A stretch of DNA of 64,000 nt from Acanthacorydalis orientalis. Taxonomy: Eukaryota; Arthropoda; Insecta; Megaloptera; Corydalidae. Under the pieces are notes generated by a model that did not search any database, had not been told where the DNA came from, and saw nothing but the letters and a program-made list of their open reading frames with translations. The position numbers were made by a program, and so were the translations under genes. The stretch spans positions 18,466,201-18,530,200 of the forward strand of contig CM068314.1 in the NCBI GenBank assembly GCA_034766995.1. The letters run 5' to 3'. This document shows, in pieces, positions 25,290-38,249 of this stretch (positions within the stretch are counted from its first letter, which is position 1; the number at the start of each line of letters is the position of its first letter).

Positions 25290-26270
25290 TAATTAAAAAT
25301 ATATGTATTTGTTTAGGCATACATTTAATAATATATTAAATAGGAGAAAAAATATTTTATTATTATCAAAAATGTAATATAATTATCCCACTATTAATTC
25401 ATTACCAGACTTGTTTTGCTTATATTGCACGATATTTAGAAAAAATGCAATTATTTTTAATCAAAAACTGAATAATTTCAATATTACTTTATGCAACTAA
25501 ATAACATATTAATTAGAAATATATAAAATTGGTTTTAATCAATCTTTTATTATTTTCATTGTTTTAATAAAGATATGAAAGTAGAAAAACTTAATTTTAC
25601 TAATCATACGTAGATTTTGCACTTAATATTAAAAATTTCCAGATTTTTCATCAAAGATTAATAATTCATGGTATTGATATATCATTTCTTCCAAAAACCA
25701 ATTTATTAACTACATAATACATTTTTTTAATCGAAATACGATTTTTTGAATAAAAATTAGAATTTGATGAAATTGAAAATAGTGTTTTCTCACTCTGGAT
25801 TCATGTTATTAATAAAAATTACATTTTTTATAAAAGCGCTATATTTGTTAAAAACGAAAAGATTCTTACTAGGAATACGGCGAGATAAAAAACATAAAAT
25901 ACAATGTATTAAAGTGAAAAAATTGACCATGAAACAATTTTTCACACTTTTTAGTTTTTATTATAGAAAATTATAGAAAGTATAGAAAAACTAAATTCGT
26001 AAGACTATATAATTCATTTATTATATATTCAATTTAATAAGCTACGTTGTAAAGATTTCATATCTTAACGCTCATCAAAAATGTATATAAAATTGGAAGG
26101 TATTTGATGAAATGTGTATATTTTTACGCGTGTCAGAATGTCATAAATAAATAACCAAATAGAAGGTAAAAACTTTTTCTCGAAAAAGAAATTTCTTACA
26201 GTAATAACATACATCTATGAAACATACAGCTTAATAATAAATTAAAACAGTTATCTTACACACGAACCGT
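22656..26270. other. AT-rich DNA without a recognisable gene
   Basis: Short TA array at 25258-25285. GC-poor frames near 24319-24510, 24890-25141 and 25764-25976 encode Phe/Leu/Ile/Lys-rich strings expected by chance in A/T-rich DNA. Confidence 0.6.
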
Positions 26271-26315
26271 TCCCCATCTAATAACAGTAAAGAAACAAAT
26301 TGTAATACAAACAAG

Positions 26316-26547
26316 ATGGCTACCGTCGTACAGTTGAAGTTCATTTCATGTTTCGTGTAATAGAACAAACAATTGAATTTTAAAGCAACGAACATATTAA
26401 TTTTTTATTGCGTTTCAGCCAAAAGATTGTAGTCGTAGTTCTAGTCACGAGTTGGACTTTAATGAAACAATTGAATTTTATGCCGAGTGGCTCAACCTTC
26501 GACATTCAGTTCGATACATTTACATATTATACGACTTAAGGGCCTGA
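26316..26547 (+). other. candidate two-exon small gene, unidentified
   Basis: An ATG in good insect context (CAAGATGG) opens 13 codons (26316-26354), followed by a weak GTGTAA donor. After 64 nt comes a strong acceptor (pyrimidine-rich tract ending TTTCAG, 26418). The frame then continues in the same phase for 42 codons to a TGA at 26545-26547. The 64-nt intron is a typical minimal insect size. The second part has mixed codon use (for example NETIEFYAEWLNLRHSVRY). No family is recognised. The weak donor is the main objection, and the product would be only 55 residues. Confidence 0.25.
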
Positions 26548-27025
26548 ATTATGTATGATACACATCAAAGGTTACAAATCTTATGAATATGTACAGATTA
26601 TCGGGTTTTCATCTTTAATTTTTATACTGAACATGCGACAAAGAAAAACTTGATCATTTCATACAGTTCTAACTTTGGAAACTTGATAGCAATTAAAAAC
26701 TATTGTAAGTACAACTATGAAATAATTGCAAATGATATAGACATCGAAGTTTAGGGAAATAATCCACTATAGCTCTACTATCTCAACTATATAACCATTT
26801 ATGAAGACTGGATTGTACTATGCATTCCATATTTTTTTAATATTTAAAAATCAAGTACAATAATTTCTTGAATTATCTAAAGATCTAAATAAAGTACACT
26901 GAAATCTACTTGGAATTATTTCTTTAGTTCCATTTGTATAAATGTGAAGATACAACTTTATGCATGTAAATATTATGTGAGTTTCAAGTAGAATTTTTAG
27001 AAAAATTTTAATACATTCAAATATA

Positions 27026-27587
27026 TTAGGTTGATAGAAAAAATTGAGATTTATGTACCCATTTTTCGAGCTTTTCTGATTTTCCTAGCTGTTTTAAGTG
27101 GTCCAGAACTGTTGGATAACTAACGCCTAACTTTGGTGGAAGCTCTAGAATTGTTGTGCGTGATTATGATTCAACTGACGCTTTCAGTTGTTCGTTATGA
27201 ACTGAAGAAGAACGCTCGCGACCTTCTTCATTTTCAAGACTCTCGTGTCCAGCACGAATTTTTTAGAAAACCATTGCACTATACGTTCCTTAACAGTACC
27301 CACACCAAAAGTACCGTTTAATTTACGAGCAGTTTATCTTACTTTACCACCCGTTTTAAACTCGTATAAAAAATAGCACTTATTTACTTTTTGCCCATTT
27401 TCAATTTAATAGCCCAATTTGAAGCAGAATTAATAACAAAACAAAAGTCGATGTTACCAAAATACAGACCGAAAAATGCACTTTAAAATTATATTAACAT
27501 GAACACAATAAAATGACACTTCCATTGAAAAAAATTAAGGTTAGAATTCAGATAACAAAAACCGCAATTATTTTCCTAACAACCTAA
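27026..27587 (-). mobile_element. internally deleted mariner (copy 2 of 3)
   Basis: The element is 562 bp, flanked by TA duplications, with termini TTAGGTTGATAG and (reverse complement of the right end) TTAGGTTGTTAGG. On the minus strand it retains the 5' region and the N-terminal helix-turn-helix part of a mariner transposase. It is then joined directly to the 3' end, and the DD(34)D-type catalytic domain is missing. Frameshifts make the remnant unreadable as a single frame. Length, orientation and deletion point match the copies at 12359 and 41110, so it belongs to a non-autonomous family that moved as this short form. Confidence 0.88.
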
Positions 27588-28831
27588 TATTTTCTGTGGA
27601 AAATAAAATTTTAATTCGAAATAAAATATTAATTACAATATAACACAGTGAGTATTGTCCATTGTTATATATATATATATATATAATTGATTTCTATTTA
27701 AGCATTTTTATATTTCTTAGGCAATCAGTGAATTCTACTATTCATCTTTTAGCATTTGTTCTTGCATATATTAATATATTACACTTGTTTTCATTTCAAA
27801 AAATTCATGTTATTATATCAGTACATCATGTGTATTTTCGTATATAGTCTAGTTTTATACTTTATTTTCTTGTTATTCGTAACATATTTTTTTATACTTT
27901 TCTGTATTGTATGAAGCCGTTGTTTCAGAATTATACTTCAGAGAAATTCATACACACACGCATATATATATACTTATAATTTTGCTCAATATTTATTTCC
28001 CTTGATATGAAAATTAGTTATAAGTTGAAACGTATGTGTCTATTCTACTGGAAACTGAAAATAATCACTTTAAAATATTTACGAAACTATATTACCAATG
28101 TTCGGTTTACAAACAAAACTAAACAATAAAGCTAGACTATTAATACCACATCAAAAATAACAATCTGGATATTTAGCACAGTATTAAAATATTAAAAAGT
28201 ATTTGTGAAATGTATTATCAGCACAAATGTATAAATATATGAAAATCAATATATCGTTTAATACGGAAATCAGATTCATTATTTAAACACGCCAATATAT
28301 ATGAATCAAAGTGAAATATAACGATTCCGTGAATATCAAAAGTACAATTTTCATTAAAGCACTGCCCGACATAAAACTGTGTATCACGCTTTAAAAAGCA
28401 ATTCATCATATCAACTTTGACATACATAACAATCGACGGTTCAGCTTTTTTCCATAGAATAAATAATAATAATAATAAAAAATACATGCATATTAAATTG
28501 AAAGCGTCAGAAATGTGTGAATATCATATTGAATATATTTCGTACTGACAGTTGCGAGTTTGATTTCTCCAATTTTATATTTATACGTGATATGCACTAA
28601 TTAAAATTCCGGTTACAATCTAATAAGCAAGTTTCATTTAATGGAAGAACACAAAGAGCATACATTAATATTTTAAAATACTTTATCTTAATATTTCTGT
28701 CCACTTTTATAATAATTACTTTATAAAAACTGAATTTCCTCTTAAAATTACCTTTAATTATCATTGCATGTCTTGTTTTAATGGTCTTTCATTATTGAAA
28801 ATAACTGAAAATTATCCCTCGAAAAAACAAT

Positions 28832-28863
<32 letters not shown>

Positions 28864-29373
28864 CCTATATATTGGAAATAATATTGAAAAAATACATATC
28901 AACTATTTTACATGCACTGGTCAACAAAGTAACTATAAAATACTATTCAATCAACAGTGAGTACTTTTTGATAGCGTGTCTATTGTATATAAAATATATG
29001 AGGTTCGTTTTGCAGGAAATATGCGTTATTGATTCCATATAAATAAAATATCATACATCTGTATTTATACTACAAAAAATGGTTTATTATGGTGTTTATG
29101 TAATAAATATTATTACCGTTACAAAAAATGCAATAAACATAAACGCATGCAATTTGTTAATTACATAAATAAGTATATAATTAAGAAACACACACGTAAA
29201 TGTCATAAAATAATAAAAAAAGCTGTTTTTATAAAATAAATATTTACTGATAATATTAATCTCAGATTTTAAAAAAAATTTAAAAGAATATCAATTTCTT
29301 TATAATTGAAATTTACTATGTATATTTTTTTACTTCTAGTGCATATTTTCAAATATATATACACTTCAAAATG

Positions 29374-29404
<31 letters not shown>

Positions 29405-30348
29405 CTATATATATATATATATATATAAAATAACTTATCTAATACGTTATTAGTAGAAACAGATTGTATATACTTTTTTTCAATTATTTACAATTAATTA
29501 AACAGATTAAGTAGTTTTATTAACGCTTCTATAACTGAAAATGATTATTACATTGTTATTTATATAAAATAAGCATAAAAAAATGTTTATTTATAAAATA
29601 AATTTTAATTGAGATACTTTAAAAAACTATAAAGTATCATTTATAACTTTATGTTATCTTAATTAATATTATAAAAAGTGTATTTAACTACTGGAAACGA
29701 ATTATATAGGTATATATCTTAAGAAATATTTATTATGTTTACTACTTGCGTACTTTTAAAACGCAACGTCATCTGAAATAATTAGTATCTGTACTTATTG
29801 ATAATACAACCATTATATAACAAACTTTGTCGAATAGTGTGCAAAATTATATTTAAATTCAGTTAAATGCTTATTGCAATGACTATTCACTTCAATGCCG
29901 TTTATAATGTTCCAATCAATGATTTGACACGGTCGAAAAAAAACAAACTCTGGCACAAATGTTCAAACATTACATTTATTTTTAGACAAAAAATATTCTA
30001 ATACATTCATATATATATATATATACGAGTATATTATTTACATATAGTATATGTCGGTATATGTAGATTATATATCAGTTGTAGATATGATCTTTAATTA
30101 TAGAATGGTATATTTGAAAAGACATTTTTTAAATGTTTGTTAAATATGAAAACATATTCTAATTTTATTTTTTGTTTACTTCTTTTATTTCCAAATCAAA
30201 TAAAATTAAAAAATATTAAAAGTTTAAATTAACACTGATTTTTACTGCAATTATTTTTTCTAATAAACAATTTAAGACATGTAATTGAAAATAATTCTGA
30301 ATGGGAAACAGTAGAAAAATAAAAAAATATCACTGAAAATTATTAATA

Positions 30349-30351
<3 letters not shown>

Positions 30352-30397
<46 letters not shown>
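30352..30397. repeat. (TA)n microsatellite, 46 bp
   Basis: This is an uninterrupted TA run. Confidence 0.95.
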
Positions 30398-30400
<3 letters not shown>

Positions 30401-32227
30401 CTTTACATAACAACAATTTTGCAATATTTCGTTAACATTGTCTATAAAAAAATAGGTTGTATAAAAGTTATATAAAAGAATTTTATATTAGAATTTTATA
30501 TACATTCGGTTTTTTTGTGCATAGAAACTTTCTCTTTTCTTAAACTATACGAAATAGTATTTAAGGAAATGAACTAAAAAGAATTTCAAATTACGATTTT
30601 TTTGAAAATGTGTATCGTGTTTCAAAAATGTTATTCGAAACTGTTCTCCATTAGGAAAGTTATCATCTTTTCATTGGAGATGAACTTCTCTCTCATTTAT
30701 TTTCTGTACAGAGATGAATGATAACTCATCTTTTAACAAAATATTCATCCGCAACGCATGTACTAATACCAATTAAATTTTAATTTTTCTGTAACACATA
30801 ATTCAATTTTAAATATAATCAATCAAAGTTTCAAACATTTTTTTGCAATTACTTGTAAAAAGCTCTTTTACAATATAATTAGAAATTTACGAATTATTTT
30901 TTATAAAATTGAAGTATGTTATAAGAAGAAAACGGGAAAAGATATAATAATCCTCAAGAATAATACAATAAAAGAAGACTAAAAAGAAGAAAATTGTTCA
31001 ATGTTGTAATGATACGAAAACATATGAATTCAATATTTTTCGGGACAACAAAGAAAATAAAAAAATATTTACTGAATATATTTATCAAATTATGAACACA
31101 ATTTAATTGATTGAATAATTGAAAAATGTTTGTTTTATAAAAATATTTTGTACAATATATGCTAACTTCACAAATTTCATTCATTTTAAAAATCTATTAA
31201 ATTTTTGTTTAAAATATAACTTCTGAAATATTTTAAGAAACGTTTGATAAGAGATACCAAAACAACGCCAAACAAGATTCATTAGTCTAAACAAACTTAT
31301 TTAAATGTTGAAGTAGGAGCACATGTCTATGCAAAAGCTGCCAAGAAACATGCTTGAGACGTTTTGAATATTTGATATTTATGACAAAAGTGACAAGTGA
31401 ATATGGTCATCTAAAATTATGTTTTAAAATGCTCATTTGAATTAATGTGATAGGTGATGGCACTTCTATAAACACGCAATATTTTACATGTGGTCTTTTT
31501 TATTAGTTTGGCACTAATGAATAATGATGAAATATTATATTATGTAGTTTATGTATATATAAGTAAAGTCAGATGTAGAGTTATTCGTGAAAAAAAATAT
31601 GACAGAATAATGAAAGATTGCCGAAAACAACCAACTGTATCATTAATGATATCATTTTTCTCTGTCACCCAAATCATAAAATACACAACTCATTCGATAA
31701 AAAGATGAATTATAATATTCTGTCAAGTGATTCACATTTATCTGTTTCGGTGATATTAACATATGTCAAATAACTAAACTGCATTTTTTTAAAAATAGTC
31801 CCTTCCTTTTTATGGTTTCATTTAAAAAAAGAACACTGACAGAAGTTTTAAAAAAGGTGTCTTAAAGGTGGCTTAAAATACATATTATTTTTTTTAATCT
31901 GTTTCATTTTTTGGAAATTCTTAATTTTTAAAACATTATTTCTTAAAATAATCTGAATAATTCTGTAAATTCGCATAATTCTTTGAAACAATAATTCAAA
32001 ATTTTAATGCAAAAATCCAATTTTAATGTGTATTACAAGTATTTAATTGAAAATAATTGAAACTGATAAATTCTCCTCTGGCTTGAAAGACACATTCTTT
32101 CATCTTTAATTTTATTAGTAAAATTATCTGTACTACAAAAGAATATTGTTCATGAGATATTATTAAAAGAAAGCAATATAGATAAATGCTGCAAAATGCA
32201 TCAATATATTTTAGAGATATGTGTGTA

Positions 32228-32233
<6 letters not shown>

Positions 32234-32284
<51 letters not shown>
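32234..32284. repeat. (TA)n microsatellite, 51 bp
   Basis: This TA run is preceded by GTGTGTATATATG simple sequence. Confidence 0.95.
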
Positions 32285-32288
<4 letters not shown>

Positions 32289-32999
32289 CATAAGATGTTC
32301 ATATATGTCTGTGTATTTTGTTCAACATCTGCTTTCTCAATTTATAAATCAAAGCGAAAAATATGAACAATTCACAATCTATCATACGTTATAACTTATA
32401 ATAACTGAAAACTGATAATAAATTAACATGTTATTTATACAATATTAGTTTTGATGTATTAGTTATAGAAGCTACTTTCAAAGTCGTACATAAGGCATAA
32501 CACGTGTTTTCAATTCCGCTAAGAAGATTATCTATTATGTTTCATTATATATAATTCATTAATAAGTGATGTGATAAAGAATAGGAGAAAAGTTAGTCAA
32601 TACAGTTCAACATTGTTACTTCATTCAAATTATTAGTAATAAATTTGAAATGAATTATTCGATGTTAGGTTTTTTTCAAACGAATTAGTATATAACTTAT
32701 TTATAATTAAAAAATGAGAAAGTATGTAGCAACTATTAACATAAAATGTAAACCCTGATATAAAAATCAAGCAAAAATATTTGTTTTTAATTAGGAAAAT
32801 AATAATAAAATGTAAATAAGTTATCTTATTTTCCATAAACTTTTTTTGCAGTAAAGTGACAATTTAATCTTCAGGTGTATACAAACAGAGAAAAAGCGTT
32901 ACTAACATAAAGTAGATTTAAAATATTTTTCTTCGTAAAGAACACAAGTGGTGAGTAGTACAGTACTGACACAACTTGTGTGTAATTTAACTTTAAAAC

Positions 33000-33412
33000 T
33001 CAGCATCCGGTCCGTTTTGCACACGCAAAGCAGAGGCAGACAGGTTCCTATAGCGAGCAACACGGCTTGACTGAGACACTCTCTCTCTATTGGGATACCA
33101 GGACAGGCAGGCAACGGTGCTTTCCTGCAGGCTTACTCATAATCTGATTATAACAGGGAAAAAGTGGTTTCTGTCTCCGCCACGGAATGTGGGGAAACCG
33201 TGGTGGAAGCAAAAGGTCGCGTGAATCGGGGTCGGAAGACAAGTCTCGTATATAGTTACATTTCATTCGTTCAAGTTGTGTCAGCGAACATTTTAACAGT
33301 TAAGTACTGGCGTAGTGCTAAAAAATGTACGTTTTTTTTAAATGGCATTATACGAGACGTTAATGAAGTTACGTTTATCGAGATTGACGGTACTTTGATC
33401 AAAAATTAGTTG
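33000..33412 (+). other. GC-richer island with an open frame, promoter-like or exon
   Basis: A frame open from about 33043 in pieces becomes continuous from 33142 to a stop near 33406. It follows a TTATAACAG string (33149-33156) that could act as a splice acceptor. The first 30 codons are GC-rich and mixed, the rest A/T-richer. On the other strand CTCAGTCAAGCC (near 33070) resembles an insect initiator followed by an ATG with a 35-codon frame. The two readings exclude each other and neither has family support. Confidence 0.2.
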
Positions 33413-34101
33413 TGTTCGTGTTCCTGTTCCGGTTTTCAATTTATATTAAAAATGTATGTTTAAGAAAAAATGTTCGTATTGAGATTAATGTTAAAACAGA
33501 ATACAGTATTCATGAAATAAAACATCTTTAATTATATATAGCATAAACATTTATTAATTTTCACCATTTCACTTATGTGAAAAAAGTATGTTTAAGTTGT
33601 TATACTTAATGTATTCATATTATAACAATAAAAAGTAAAAAAGTACACTTGAGTAAGAAATCAACTATATGTTCTGTAAATTATGAAAAATATACAATTA
33701 AATATGTTTTATTACTATTATCAGTAAAATAAATTTACTTCATCAAATTTCAAATATAATTATGCTTATTTTGTATAATTTCTGTATATTTACTAACACT
33801 ATATTATACAAAATACAAATGATAGAAAAATCATAAACAAAAATTATATTATTTTCTAATTTGACATATATTATAAAAGTATGACCATCAGTAAATACTT
33901 TAATTAAATTAAGTTATAAAAAATTAATATATATATATATATATATATATCCTGCATTATGAGATTTTATCATTCTTATTAATCCTGACATCCTTTTTTT
34001 GAACTCCCCTTTCGATAAAAGTTATTATAGTTAGAAAATATTCACAGAAACACACGAAAGTATACGTGTACATATTCAAGAATATAGACACATATCCATA
34101 T

Positions 34102-34144
<43 letters not shown>

Positions 34145-34815
34145 GTATTCATGAATATTTGTATCGAGAGGTTTAACTTTACAAGGTGGCGTGTTTAAAA
34201 CAAATTTGTTAAATCCGTTAATAAAACGTTATATTCTCTGTTAATAAATTTATTTGAATACTGACTAAACGTTATTTATATTAAAATTTGGATTAGTACT
34301 GTGATGTATTTTATTAAATTAAAATCTATATGGAAACATTTAACTAATTTATAAATGTTGTATTTTATATATATATACACACACGTACGAGACAGAGAAA
34401 AACATGTAATTTCTAAAGAACCGTCACCTGTAATACAGATTGAGACAAGAGGCGTACACAGTTTCATACAAAAATATAACAAAACGTGTCTCGTCGTTTC
34501 AAACTCACGCCAACGAGTTTTTCGTATTTGTTTCATTTTTTCAATTAAAACGAGGTTCTGTGGAGTTATACCCGTACCAAATTCTTCTCCTGTGCTTTTG
34601 TATATCCCAAACCAAAGTTAGTATGAGCTTTCATATAACATAAACAATACTGAAACGGTGTTGCGTCAGGATTCGTTTTTTAGTTATTATTTCCAATTTA
34701 TTTTATATGGTTATTTATATCATTTCGTACAAAAGAATTTCATAACGTTACATTTATAAACACTCATACATACGTACGAACATCCATACATACACACTCA
34801 CGAACGAACACACAG

Positions 34816-34819
34816 ATAT

Positions 34820-34872
<53 letters not shown>
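34816..34872. repeat. (AT)n arrays, interrupted
   Basis: Two AT runs (34816-34832 and 34834-34872) are broken by one extra A. Confidence 0.9.
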
Positions 34873-34877
<5 letters not shown>

Positions 34878-35086
34878 CAATAATCATTTGATTGAATATT
34901 TACATTAGAGAATATTAATAAAAGAGCAATAAAATACTTAATTTAAATTCATGTTCACACTTTCATTTTCAGAAAAGTGTCAATAAATATATTAACAGAC
35001 ATGATGAAACTTACAGTAATAATATAATTGAGTGAAGATGACATGAATCATATTTTTGAATTGATGTTATTTATAAAAACTATACA

Positions 35087-35109
35087 CATATATTATATAT
35101 ATATATATA

Positions 35110-35152
<43 letters not shown>
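35087..35152. repeat. interrupted TA array, about 66 bp
   Basis: TA runs contain ATTATA and ATACATA interruptions that make it locally self-complementary. Confidence 0.9.
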
Positions 35153-35157
<5 letters not shown>

Positions 35158-35621
35158 TTATAACAAACATATAATAGATACTGTTGAAACCAAATACAAT
35201 AACTGTGTTCTTACAGAAATAAAAGTCAATATAATATTCACTATTTAAAATTTTTTTAAAAAGAAGTGAAGAATATTAAGATATTCCGCTACCTATAAAT
35301 GTTTTCATGTCTTTTTATGTTATTTTAGAAAGAATAAATCATAAAATAAAATACTAATAAAAATATTCAATAAATCATAAATTAATAAACATAATACTGT
35401 ATATCATTCATAATACATGTCATATTAAATTTAAAAGAAAATAGAGAGAATGAACGTATACTTATAGTTGAATAAATTATTTGAATGCCTATTAAATTTG
35501 AATAGAATTCTACATGAAAATATATGTAAAATATACTGCTATTTCGTCTTATTTATAATAATTACATTAAGTACTAATTACACACAATAAATATAAAAAA
35601 TAATTAAAGAAAATTAATAAT

Positions 35622-35652
<31 letters not shown>

Positions 35653-35830
35653 AAATATAGATGAATACATATAAAAGCAGGTGAAAAATAATTAAAACCA
35701 TATCATTAAAATATTCGTGTATAAAACGAAGTATATGCATATTATATTAATAACAATATTCTGAACACATAAATACATTTACAATAAGGTTTCATGTACT
35801 GCAAGTGATTTCAATAACAAAATTCATTTG

Positions 35831-36025
35831 TGGATAACCTCCCCACGTGGCGCTATTTAAACGGCTTTGAAGGTCTAAAGGAAACGGCCCCTATCCATTC
35901 CACAACAACCCAAGAGACCGTGAAGCTATTGAATAAATAATAATGTGCTAATCCATTCAACCCCTTCCCACTCAAGAACCCCTAACCTCTAGAAGCGATG
36001 TCGTGGTTAAGTTACGTACACCGGC
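35831..36025. promoter_or_regulatory. GC-richer island with E-box, candidate regulatory element
   Basis: The island begins with CCCCACGTGGCGC, which includes a canonical CACGTG E-box. A 41-codon plus-strand frame is open across 35812-35937 but has no start codon or strong acceptor. Two related strings, ATCCATTCCAC (35895) and ATCCATTCAACC (35952), about 57 bp apart, suggest a short duplication. It may be a conserved element or a small exon. Confidence 0.25.
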
Positions 36026-36143
36026 AAACTCCAACAAAGATTTTGTGAAGTTATCTTCCAAATTTAAATTTTATTTTACCCTCATTTAGTTCATTTGAAT
36101 GAAAATATTTAAATAAATATCACACATATACACAAATAAAACC

Positions 36144-36146
<3 letters not shown>

Positions 36147-36200
<54 letters not shown>
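36147..36200. repeat. (TA)n microsatellite, 54 bp
   Basis: This is an uninterrupted TA run. Confidence 0.95.
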
Positions 36201-36201
<1 letters not shown>

Positions 36202-36343
36202 TCACCTAATTTAATTTTCTCAATTACTATTACAACATATTACTATTACTAATTACAACATTAAAGAGATTCTCATTAAAAATACATACTTAATTCAACA
36301 ATGCACTGCATGTTGAGGTCATTTTAATATTATCTTAAATATC

Positions 36344-36345
<2 letters not shown>

Positions 36346-36402
<57 letters not shown>
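36346..36402. repeat. (TA)n microsatellite, 57 bp
   Basis: This TA run is followed by GTATGTAT. Confidence 0.95.
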
Positions 36403-36410
<8 letters not shown>

Positions 36411-36457
36411 ACTAATTTATATAAACTTTTTTACACCAAGTCTTAGAAGTCGGAAAC

Positions 36458-36619
36458 ATGTCTACAAATAACTACAGGTCAGTAAATATTCCAATTAAAT
36501 TCAGTTGCTACGCAAGACTCCCCTACAATTCAGAGAACGCATTGCGAGGGTCAGAGTTTATCTTTCAATTATGGGTACTTCAATTACATCTATATAGGTC
36601 AGTAGAGACGTACTTTTGA
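36458..36619 (+). other. 53-codon small open frame with good start context
   Basis: The ATG has the context GGAAACATGTC, close to the insect Kozak preference (AAAC before ATG). The frame is open for 53 codons with balanced composition and ends in TGA. It contains the 9-mer AGGTCAGTA twice, exactly 120 bp apart (36476 and 36596). No family resemblance, signal peptide or splice signals were identified, and a frame of this size is not rare by chance. Confidence 0.15.
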
Positions 36620-37009
36620 GCAGTCATTGAACTGTTTGTCAATTATATACCTAAGGTTAATAGTTAAACGACATATATGACCGATGCATAAAGATTCTTA
36701 ATAAAAAAAAACAATTCGGTATGTAATAAAAAAAAAACAAATAATCAAAAATAAAAATCGTGACATCGCGAGCATATAATATCTAATCTATTTTTATAAC
36801 AATTCGTGTACAGTAATAGTTAGGTGGGTCTTTAGAATACATTAACATTCAATTTTATTTCTATTTGACTCTCGCTGAACAAAAAAAAATTCTCCACAAA
36901 AACTTTCGACGTTGATGATTGTGGGTGCGTCTTCATTGAACAAATTTATATTTCCAGCGAAAATTATTTTGATTGAGAATAAATCTAAATATATCATCTA
37001 CTTATTTAT

Positions 37010-37011
<2 letters not shown>

Positions 37012-37085
<74 letters not shown>
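37012..37085. repeat. (AT)n microsatellite, 74 bp
   Basis: This is an uninterrupted AT run and the second longest array in the window. Confidence 0.95.
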
Positions 37086-37088
<3 letters not shown>

Positions 37089-37571
37089 TAGAGTTCAAAC
37101 AGATGTTCCACAAAAATGTTCATATTCCATAAACGTGTCCAGAGAACAAAACTTAAAAAAATGAGTTAAATTTTGTTCTTTTCTGTTATTTTATATAATT
37201 TCTTTTTCATAATACATACATTTAATGTAAATTTATTTAAGGTTCTGCATTTTTTCAATATAATTTTTTATATTTTTTTGAAAAAATAGTGACGGTTATA
37301 TAATGGAAAATTAAGTAAGTAAAAATCATTTTCATTATGAAGGGACAGTGAAATGTTGCACTTCTTTAATAAAAAGATAATGTATAAATATATAAATACA
37401 CATACACAAATATACATTCATATTATACGTCATTTTAAAATGTTATTAAGATTGAAACTCATTACCCGATCCAGACATTTAGAATCAAGACGAGATATTC
37501 TATTTCATTACACTCAATGGTGTAAGTTTTGAACTTACACTATTTTATTTTGCTGTTAGTACTTGCTACAT

Positions 37572-37574
<3 letters not shown>

Positions 37575-37625
<51 letters not shown>

Positions 37626-37626
37626 G

Positions 37627-37670
<44 letters not shown>
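37575..37670. repeat. paired (AT)n arrays
   Basis: AT runs 37575-37619 and 37631-37670 are separated by an ATAGATAC interruption and followed by TGTG/TATA simple sequence. Confidence 0.92.
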
Positions 37671-37678
<8 letters not shown>

Positions 37679-37700
37679 GTGTGTGTATGTATATATATAT

Positions 37701-38071
37701 ACAATTGAAATTATCCACAAAAAAATTTCGACTTATTTATGACATCCAGGTTTCATGGTACCCAAATATGTTTATCTCATATATAAAACAGCAACGTTGC
37801 AATCTGTCTGCGATAATGATTATATGGACATAAATGAGTTTTAAAAAATATGTTTATTGTTTCATTCGGTTACATATAGATGCTTATAAAAGACATGTGA
37901 GTAAACGCAGCGAGCCCAGGAATTGGTGAGTACAGTACACAGAGGGTGAAGCTCCACAGTGTATATACATACAAAATAAAAATTATCGACAAAAAATAAA
38001 AAGTCCACGACTTCGACTTATTTAAGATGAGGTTTCTATGGTACCCAAATAAGTTTATTTCTTTTCTCTCT

Positions 38072-38163
<92 letters not shown>

Positions 38164-38190
38164 CGAAGCGAGTAGACTGTGAAGCCCTCT

Positions 38191-38192
<2 letters not shown>
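37701..38192. repeat. interspersed repeat unit in two copies, interleaved with TA arrays
   Basis: Two related blocks, 37701-37782 and 37977-38062, share TTATC(C/G)ACAAAAAA, TTCGACTTATTTA, GGTTTC and TGGTACCCAAATA in the same order and orientation, about 280 bp apart. Each is accompanied by a GC-richer block: 37906-37958 (with CGCAGCGAGC and GGTGAAGCTCC) and 38163-38192 (with GCGAAGCGAGTAG and GTGAAGCCC). The pattern is a diverged tandem or composite unit of non-coding repeat. No transposon termini were found. Confidence 0.6.
38102..38162. repeat. (AT)n microsatellite, 61 bp
   Basis: This AT run is preceded by four CATATA hexamers (38082-38101). Confidence 0.95.

Positions 38193-38193
<1 letters not shown>

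Positions 38194-38248
<55 letters not shown>
38194..38248. repeat. (AT)n microsatellite, 55 bp
   Basis: This AT run is separated from the previous array only by a 31-bp GC-richer block. Confidence 0.95.

Positions 38249-38249
<1 letters not shown>

Larger units (their letters stand above)
27590..32990. other. AT-rich DNA without a recognisable gene
   Basis: This stretch holds TA arrays near 27665, 28835, 29380-29428, 30352-30397 and 32234-32284. A pyrimidine-rich tract ending TGTACAG near 30712 looks like a splice acceptor, but the frame behind it is only 20 codons. No gene was recognised. Confidence 0.55.
33430..35830. other. AT-rich DNA without a recognisable gene
   Basis: TA arrays lie at 34104-34142, 34816-34872, 35087-35152 and 35626-35650. 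The small GC-richer patch at 34380-34620 has frames open on both strands and no recognisable product. Confidence 0.55.

Noticed and set aside
27026..27035. TTAGG strings as possible insect telomeric repeat
   Set aside because: They occur singly as the first bases of mariner terminal repeats and never in tandem.
30640..30735. Hairpin from AGTTATCAT and ATGATAACT
   Set aside because: Only 9-bp arms with a 50-nt loop, not exceptional in this composition.
30713..30776. Terminal exon behind a strong pyrimidine-rich acceptor
   Set aside because: Only 20 codons follow, and the sequence gives no other support.
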